A DNA stretch of 64,000 nt from Rhodococcus koreensis (GTDB lineage Bacteria > Actinomycetota > Actinomycetes > Mycobacteriales > Mycobacteriaceae): assembly GCF_900105905.1 (NCBI RefSeq), contig NZ_FNSV01000005.1, positions 7,192,001 to 7,256,000 on the forward strand. The letters are read 5' to 3'. The notes beneath the pieces were generated by a model. That model was not told where the DNA came from. It was given only the letters and a program-made list of their open reading frames with translations, and searched no databases. Within the stretch, counting starts at the first letter, position 1; each line of letters starts with the position of its first letter. Both the position numbers and the translations under genes were made by a program. Shown here in pieces: positions 57,401-64,000 of this stretch.

Positions 57401-58042
57401 ATGACCCGCGAACCGAAGCAGGACCGTAGCCGGGTCACGCGCGGACATCTCCTCGAGGTCACCATCGACTGCCTCGCGGAACTGGGCTGGGGCGCGACGA
57501 CGGTGAGCCTCGTCGCCCAGCGCGCCGGCGTGTCCCGCGGCGCGACCCAGCACCATTTCCCCACCCGCGAAGACCTCATCACCGCGGCGCTCGAGGTCAT
57601 GTTCGACGCCCGGATGGAGCAGGCCCGGCGCGAGGCCACCGACCTGCCGACCGGGGAGGGGCGCACCGAGGCGGTGGTGTCGCGGCTCGTCGACTACTAC
57701 ACCGGCACCCTGTTCAAGGCGGCGCTGCAGGTGTGGACGGCGGCCGCCGCCGACCCGGAACTGCGGGCCCGGATCGTGCCGCTCGAGGAACGGTTCGGGC
57801 GGGTCGCGCACCGCACCGCCGTCGAACACTTCGGGTTCGACGACGCCGATCCGGTGGCGCACCGGCTCGTCCAGGCCACCCTCGATCTCGCCCGCGGACT
57901 CGGCCTGGCCGACGTGCTCACGGACGACTCCAAGAGGCGCGCGGAGATCGTGCGGCAGTGGGCTGCGCAGTTGGACGCGGCACTACCGCGGGGCGGCAGA
58001 TCTGTAGAGCCCAGGCGCCTCGACGTGGCCGTTCTCGACTGA
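57401..58042 (+). CDS. TetR-family regulator of the acyl-CoA operon
   Basis: A 213-residue regulator (MTREPKQDRSRVTRGHLLEV). The HTH is TVSLVAQRAGVSRGATQHHF PTRED, and the C-terminal part has LVDYYTGTLFKAALQVWTAA and HRLVQATLDLARGLGLADVL, of the acyl-CoA-responsive kind. GAGAGGAAG precedes the ATG. It comes 59 bases after the crotonase, beyond the palindromic repeat. It is the natural candidate to bind the 48070-48087 site; an acyl-CoA intermediate would be the expected inducer (inference). Confidence 0.88.
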   Translation: MTREPKQDRSRVTRGHLLEVTIDCLAELGWGATTVSLVAQRAGVSRGATQHHFPTREDLITAALEVMFDARMEQARREATDLPTGEGRTEAVVSRLVDYYTGTLFKAALQVWTAAAADPELRARIVPLEERFGRVAHRTAVEHFGFDDADPVAHRLVQATLDLARGLGLADVLTDDSKRRAEIVRQWAAQLDAALPRGGRSVEPRRLDVAVLD

Positions 58043-58080
58043 CCGGGCAAAGATCGCGGCGATCGGTAGAGTCACCGACC

Positions 58081-58605
58081 ATGGGCCGGAAATGGGGAGC
58101 GCTCGTCCTGATCACCGTCGCGGCCGGTCTGGCCGGCTGTGGGGGAGACGGAGACGATTCCGGTACCGCACCCGCCGCACAGAGTCTTCCGCAGGTGACC
58201 GATCCGGGCCCGTTCTTCGGCCAGTGCGGTTCGGTCACCGACGACGAGGTGGCGAAGGCGTTCGGCATGCCTCCCTTCACCGGGGTGACGCGCAATTCCG
58301 TCGGCTGCGAGTGGGAAACCGCGGGAATAGGCGGTCCCAGCGTCACGTTCTCCTGGTACCGCGGCAGTCCGATCGGCCGCGAGCGGGCGGGTTCGGAGCT
58401 GATCGGCAGGCCGGCCACCGACATCGACGTCCAGGGACATCCCGGATTCATCGCGTCGTCCGAAGGAATTCTGTGTGAACTCGGTGTGGAGTTCGGCGGT
58501 GACTTCGTGCACTGGTCGGTGATGTATGCGGACGCGCAACCCGCGGCCGATCCGTGCACGGTGGCGCGCGACCTCGCCGAACTCAGCGTGTCGAGGGCGA
58601 AGTGA
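58081..58605 (+). CDS. DUF3558-family lipoprotein
   Basis: A 174-residue exported lipoprotein: signal peptide MGRKWGALVLITVAAGLAGC with lipid Cys at 20, an Asp/Gly/Ser linker, then a DUF3558 domain with CGSVTDDEVAKAFGMPPFTG, CEWETAGIGGPSVTFSWYRG and two further Cys (ILCELG, ADPCTV), probably disulphide-bonded. The ATG at 58081 directly begins the signal peptide; longer frames upstream lie within tetR. The function of this mycobacterial/rhodococcal family is unknown. The stop overlaps the start of a second member. Confidence 0.85.
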   Translation: MGRKWGALVLITVAAGLAGCGGDGDDSGTAPAAQSLPQVTDPGPFFGQCGSVTDDEVAKAFGMPPFTGVTRNSVGCEWETAGIGGPSVTFSWYRGSPIGRERAGSELIGRPATDIDVQGHPGFIASSEGILCELGVEFGGDFVHWSVMYADAQPAADPCTVARDLAELSVSRAK

Positions 58606-59156
58606 GCGGGGGAGTGATGGGCGGGCGGACGTGGCGCGCCGTGCGGGTGCTGACCGCGGCCACCGCGATCGGGCTGATCGCGGGGTGCGGGTCGACGATC
58701 GAGGGCTCACCGAGGGTGGAGGGCAGTTCCTCCTCGGGGGACACCGAACAGTTCACGGCCCTGCTCGAGGAGTGCAACGCGGTCGCCGACGAACAGATCG
58801 CGCAGACCGTCGGCGCCGACGCCATCCAACGAGGCTTCTTCGGCGCGATCTGCCGCTGGGACGCGGTCGGCGCCAACGGTCCCGTGAAGGTGACGTTCAA
58901 CTGGTTCGAGACGGGTTCCCTCGACACTGAGAAGTCGACCGCGGAGAAGCTCGGCTACACGGTGGAGGCGTCCACCATCCAGGGGCGCAGGGCCGTCGTG
59001 ATGCGTCCGCCCGGCGATCCGGGGGCGTGCGGAGTGACGGTCGGGTCGCCCTCATCGGGGGTCGTCGGCTGGTGGGTACAGTTCCAGGCGGGGGCGGCAG
59101 ACCCGTGCCAGGCGGCATCGACGCTTGCGGATCTGACGCTCAATCTGAGTAGTTGA
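58602..59156 (+). CDS. DUF3558-family lipoprotein, tandem paralogue
   Basis: A 184-residue lipoprotein starting at GTG 58602 (coupled to the previous stop) or at 58614/58617, where GGGGGAG precedes. The lipobox is GLIAGC. The domain repeats the pattern of its neighbour: LEECNAVADEQIAQTVGADA, CRWDAVGANGPVKVTFNWFE, then GACGVTV and ADPCQAA. It is thus a diverged tandem duplicate with the same cysteine spacing. Both would be anchored to the outer face of the cytoplasmic membrane. The gene ends 363 bases before rpsL. Confidence 0.84.
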   Translation: MSGGVMGGRTWRAVRVLTAATAIGLIAGCGSTIEGSPRVEGSSSSGDTEQFTALLEECNAVADEQIAQTVGADAIQRGFFGAICRWDAVGANGPVKVTFNWFETGSLDTEKSTAEKLGYTVEASTIQGRRAVVMRPPGDPGACGVTVGSPSSGVVGWWVQFQAGAADPCQAASTLADLTLNLSS

Positions 59157-59518
59157 TGTGCCCGTGTCCGTACCGACAGCTCCAAGCAGTACCCCACATC
59201 GCAGGTCAGCCCTTACCATTGCCCGCCCACTTTGACCTTCCGGCGCGCCGCCGGGTATCGTTGTGGGTCGTGTCCGGCATGCCCGGGCCGATCTGTGTGC
59301 CTAGCGAGGTATTGCCGTGCGCGCGTTCGTGCAGATTTCTGCATGGAACGAGCATCCGGCTGCCTGTGTGGGGGTATGCGACACACCCGACCTCGGGTGC
59401 AGCTCGAGGTGCGGGTGAGGGGCAGCAGCTCTCTTGCCCCAACTGCTAGATCCCTAATTTCAGAACAGCCAAGGTTGCTTGTCCAGAGCAGTCTGTTCAA
59501 CACGAAGAAAGCCGGTAA
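59157..59518 (+). other. Gene-free leader region of the rpsL-rpsG-fusA-tuf operon, with three hairpins
   Basis: These 362 bases hold a probable promoter (59232-59261) and about 250 bases of untranslated leader. Stems: CGTTC(g)TGCAGA / TCTGCA(tg)GAACG wait-loop at 59324-59350; CACCCGA-CC-TCGGGTG at 59384-59399; GGGGCA / TGCCCC at 59419-59424 and 59435-59440. No open frame has a believable start. The density of stems points to a structured regulatory leader. Confidence 0.65.
59232..59261 (+). promoter_or_regulatory. Probable promoter of the rpsL operon
   Basis: TTGACC (59232-59237) and TATCGT (59256-59261) are spaced by 18 bases, a good -35/-10 pair, placing the transcript start near 59268 and giving a leader of about 250 bases. 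The spacer is itself GC-rich and partly self-complementary. Confidence 0.5.
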
Positions 59519-59893
59519 ATGCCAACCATCAACCAGCTGGTCCGCAAGGGCCGCCGCGACAAGACCGCGAAGGTCAAGACGGCAGCCCTCAAGGGCAGCC
59601 CGCAGCGTCGTGGCGTGTGCACCCGCGTGTACACCACCACCCCGAAGAAGCCGAACTCGGCGCTCCGTAAGGTCGCGCGTGTGCGCTTGACCAGCTCCGT
59701 CGAGGTCACCGCTTACATCCCGGGCGAGGGCCACAACCTGCAGGAGCACTCGATGGTGCTCGTCCGCGGTGGTCGTGTGAAGGACCTCCCCGGTGTGCGC
59801 TACAAGATCATCCGCGGCTCCCTCGACACCCAGGGTGTCAAGGGCCGCAAGCAGGCCCGCAGCCGCTACGGCGCCAAGAAGGAGAAGAGCTAA
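59519..59893 (+). CDS. rpsL: 30S ribosomal protein S12
   Basis: A 124-residue decoding-centre protein ([20 protein letters not shown]). The streptomycin-related loop [13 protein letters not shown] has Lys43, and [12 protein letters not shown] has Lys88 and Pro91, all wild type, so no S12-based streptomycin resistance is predicted. The ribosome-binding site is weak (AGAAAG). The stop codon overlaps the ATG of rpsG (TAATG), coupling the two. It is the first gene of the str operon, expressed from the leader upstream. Confidence 0.98.
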
Positions 59894-60363
59894 TGCCACG
59901 TAAGGGCCCCGCTCCGAAGCGTCCGCTCATCAACGACCCGGTCTACGGTTCGCCCCTGGTGACGCAGCTCGTCAACAAGATTCTCCTGGACGGCAAGAAG
60001 TCCACCGCCGAGCGCATCGTGTACGAAGCACTCGAGCAGGCGCGCGAGAAGACCGGCACCGATCCGGTCGTCACCCTCAAGCGCGCACTGGACAACGTCA
60101 AGCCTGCCCTCGAGGTTCGCAGCCGCCGTGTCGGTGGCGCCACCTACCAGGTGCCGGTCGAGGTCCGTCCGGGCCGCTCCACCACCCTCGCGCTCCGCTG
60201 GCTCGTGACCTTCTCCCGGCAGCGTCGTGAGAAGACGATGGTCGAGCGTCTCGCCAACGAGCTCCTCGATGCCAGCAACGGCCTGGGTGCCGCTGTGAAG
60301 CGCCGTGAGGACACTCACAAGATGGCCGAAGCCAACAAGGCATTCGCCCACTACCGCTGGTGA
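59893..60363 (+). CDS. rpsG: 30S ribosomal protein S7
   Basis: A 156-residue protein that nucleates assembly of the 30S head by binding the 3' major domain of 16S rRNA. It begins [20 protein letters not shown] and ends [12 protein letters not shown], with the classical [17 protein letters not shown] core. Length is standard. Its ATG shares a base with the rpsL stop. A perfect 12-bp hairpin follows the gene before fusA. Confidence 0.98.
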
Positions 60364-60371
60364 CGTCACGT

Positions 60372-60400
60372 CGGAGCAGTCACCAACCGTGACTGCTCCG
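60372..60400 (+). terminator. Hairpin between rpsG and fusA (possible attenuator)
   Basis: CGGAGCAGTCAC (60372-60383) pairs perfectly with GTGACTGCTCCG (60389-60400), loop CAACC. No T tract follows. Position nine bases after rpsG suggests partial termination or RNA processing that lowers or separates fusA-tuf expression. Confidence 0.55.
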
Positions 60401-60524
60401 GCGTCGTCGCACGTCGGGCCCCTACCGGGGACCGGCTGATCTACAACTCGAGACAATGGCCCCGCTGGTGGAACACCGGGGAGGCCGACACCCGATACAC
60501 GAGCTACGAGCGGGGAAGAATCCT

Positions 60525-62627
<2,103 letters not shown>

Positions 62628-62716
62628 CCTCGGTTCCAGCCGGCCGAAGCACGACCCAGTAATAACAACCGCACTGCTGCATACCGCAAGCATCAATCAG
62701 TCCAGGAGGACACACA

Positions 62717-63907
62717 GTGGCGAAGGCGAAGTTCGAGCGGACGAAGCCGCACGTGAACATCGGCACCATCGGTCACGTCGACCACGGCAAGACCACGCTG
62801 ACCGCGGCCATCACCAAGGTTCTGCACGACGCGTACCCGGATCTCAACGAGGCCTCGGCCTTCGACGAGATCGACAAGGCTCCTGAGGAGAAGGCTCGCG
62901 GTATCACGATCAACATCTCGCATGTTGAGTACCAGACCGAGAAGCGCCACTACGCGCACGTCGATGCTCCCGGTCACGCCGACTACATCAAGAACATGAT
63001 CACCGGTGCGGCGCAGATGGACGGCGCCATCCTCGTGGTCGCGGCCACCGACGGCCCGATGCCCCAGACGCGTGAGCACGTGCTGCTCGCCCGCCAGGTC
63101 GGCGTGCCGTACATCCTCGTCGCCCTGAACAAGGCCGACATGGTGGACGACGACGAGATCATCGAGCTCGTCGAGATGGAGGTCCGTGAGCTCCTCGCTG
63201 CGCAGGAGTTCGACGAGGAAGCTCCCGTCGTCAAGGTCTCCGCACTGAAGGCGCTCGAGGGCGACCCGGAGTGGACCAAGAACATCCTCGAGCTCATGGC
63301 TGCGGTCGACGAGTCGATCCCGGACCCGGTCCGCGAGACCGACAAGCCGTTCCTCATGCCCGTCGAGGACGTCTTCACGATCACCGGTCGTGGCACCGTC
63401 GTCACCGGTCGTATCGAGCGTGGCCAGGTCAACGTCAACGAAGAGGTCGAGATCGTCGGCATCAAGGAGACGGTCACCAAGACCACGGTCACCGGTATCG
63501 AGATGTTCCGCAAGCTCCTCGACTCGGGCCAGGCCGGTGACAACGTCGGTCTGCTGGTTCGTGGTATCAAGCGCGAAGATGTCGAGCGTGGACAGGTTGT
63601 CGTCAAGCCCGGCACCACCACCCCGCACACCGAGTTCGAGGGCCAGGCGTACATCCTGTCCAAGGACGAGGGCGGCCGCCACACGCCGTTCTTCAACAAC
63701 TACCGTCCGCAGTTCTACTTCCGTACGACGGACGTGACGGGCGTTGTGACGCTGCCCGAGGGCACCGAGATGGTCATGCCCGGTGACAACACCGAGATGT
63801 CCGTCAAGCTGATCCAGCCCGTCGCCATGGACGAGGGCCTGCGCTTCGCGATCCGCGAAGGCGGCCGTACGGTCGGCGCCGGCAAGGTCACGAAGATCAA
63901 CAAGTGA
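62717..63907 (+). CDS. tuf: Elongation factor Tu
   Basis: A 396-residue GTPase that delivers aminoacyl-tRNA. The start is GTG 62717 (MAKAKFERTKPHVNIGTIGH), with AGGAGGA nicely spaced upstream. P-loop GHVDHGKT at 19-26, DAPGHADY, NKAD and SALKALEGD are all present. Domains II (FTITGRGTVVTGRIERG) and III (FEGQAYILSKDEGGRHTPFF) are intact. Only one tuf copy is in the window. A classical terminator follows. Confidence 0.98.
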   Translation: MAKAKFERTKPHVNIGTIGHVDHGKTTLTAAITKVLHDAYPDLNEASAFDEIDKAPEEKARGITINISHVEYQTEKRHYAHVDAPGHADYIKNMITGAAQMDGAILVVAATDGPMPQTREHVLLARQVGVPYILVALNKADMVDDDEIIELVEMEVRELLAAQEFDEEAPVVKVSALKALEGDPEWTKNILELMAAVDESIPDPVRETDKPFLMPVEDVFTITGRGTVVTGRIERGQVNVNEEVEIVGIKETVTKTTVTGIEMFRKLLDSGQAGDNVGLLVRGIKREDVERGQVVVKPGTTTPHTEFEGQAYILSKDEGGRHTPFFNNYRPQFYFRTTDVTGVVTLPEGTEMVMPGDNTEMSVKLIQPVAMDEGLRFAIREGGRTVGAGKVTKINK

Positions 63908-63920
63908 TCTAGCTTCACCA

Positions 63921-63965
63921 ACGCCGATGGCGCTCACCCTCCGGGGTGGGCGCCATCGGCGTTTT
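63921..63965. terminator. Terminator of the rpsL-tuf operon
   Basis: ACGCCGATGGCGC and CACCC pair with GGGTG and GCGCCATCGGCGT with one T/G mismatch, followed by TTTT (63962-63965). The near-perfect 18-bp stem is also flanked by A residues on the other side only weakly, so it mainly serves the plus strand but could stop an opposing transcript too. Confidence 0.9.
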
Positions 63966-63977
63966 CGGGGTTCTGCG

Positions 63978-64000
63978 TCAGCGGTAGTTCAGCGCGTCCC
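63978..64000 (-). CDS. Possible C-terminal end of a minus-strand gene at the window edge
   Basis: On the minus strand the last bases read ...DALNYR followed by TGA (TCA at 63978-63980). The codon choice is GC-rich and the stop lies just past the tuf terminator, as expected for a convergent neighbour. Only about seven codons are visible, so neither identity nor reality can be judged well. Confidence 0.25.

Noticed and set aside
59232..59690. Open frame overlapping the rpsL leader and rpsL (152 codons)
   Set aside because: It runs out of frame through rpsL, has no plausible start signal and no recognisable protein features.
59519..59893. Possible streptomycin-resistance changes in rpsL
   Set aside because: Lys43, Lys88 and Pro91 are all wild type.

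Overview
This is a high-GC actinobacterial chromosome segment that looks like Rhodococcus. The inference rests on many GTG and TTG starts, a complete mce lipid-import operon with its own MceG ATPase, an MMPL transporter, DUF3558 lipoproteins, an FprB-type reductase and an actinobacterial rpoB/rpoC. Genus assignment is from gene content and remembered gene order, not from a search. The window holds parts of the conserved RNA polymerase/ribosome region (rplJ-rplL, rpoB-rpoC, rpsL-rpsG-fusA-tuf), with accessory and metabolic blocks between them.

Layout. 1-781: start of a DHA2 drug-efflux gene on the minus strand, with a 25-bp palindromic operator in front. 1245-2270: rplJ-rplL with a structured leader and a strong terminator. 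2577-14286: mceG, yrbEA, yrbEB, mceA-F and two Mce-associated membrane proteins, mostly joined by 4-base start/stop overlaps, so probably one lipid-import transcription unit. 14396-16558: MMPL transporter, convergent. 16986-24549: rpoB and rpoC, closed by a GC-rich hairpin terminator. 24715-47113: a mixed block of enzymes, transporters and local regulators. It includes an M23-like lipoprotein, SixA-type phosphatase, aldo/keto reductase with an HTH regulator, acyl-ACP thioesterase, FprB, quinone reductase, MarR-MFS operon, luciferase-like flavin oxidoreductase with MarR, pirin, serine/threonine dehydratase, hotdog thioesterase with TetR, class III cyclase, TetR/FAD-monooxygenase divergon, aminopeptidase N, EamA exporter and a crotonase. 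47171-58042: a catabolic island of an SDR facing an eight-gene operon. The operon encodes a TIGR03084-type protein, an AtuA-like protein, acyl-CoA dehydrogenase, carboxylase beta, biotin carboxylase/BCCP, a second acyl-CoA dehydrogenase, a crotonase and a TetR. 58081-59156: two DUF3558 lipoproteins. 59519-63907: rpsL-rpsG-fusA-tuf, preceded by a long hairpin-rich leader and ended by a classical terminator.

How the parts work together. The mce block would form one envelope lipid importer: YrbEA/B permeases, MceG ATPase, a six-subunit Mce assembly with MceE lipidated, and Mas stabilising proteins. The island at 48-57 kb combines dehydrogenation, biotin-dependent carboxylation and hydration of a branched enoyl-CoA. 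This is the logic of leucine and acyclic-terpene (Atu) degradation, and the order resembles M. tuberculosis Rv0976c-Rv0971c (fadE13-accD2-accA2-fadE12-echA7) as I remember it. Its substrate is not established, and it is the best candidate here for an undescribed pathway.

Regulatory DNA is unusually readable. There are clear palindromes at 799-823, 16703-16743, 29630-29646, 34551-34576, 39113-39129, 41370-41385, 41414-41429 and 48070-48087. A dispersed palindromic repeat is present twice (24550-24602 and 57330-57382), and the second copy supplies the stop codon of the crotonase gene. I found no tRNA, rRNA, CRISPR array, IS element or prophage.
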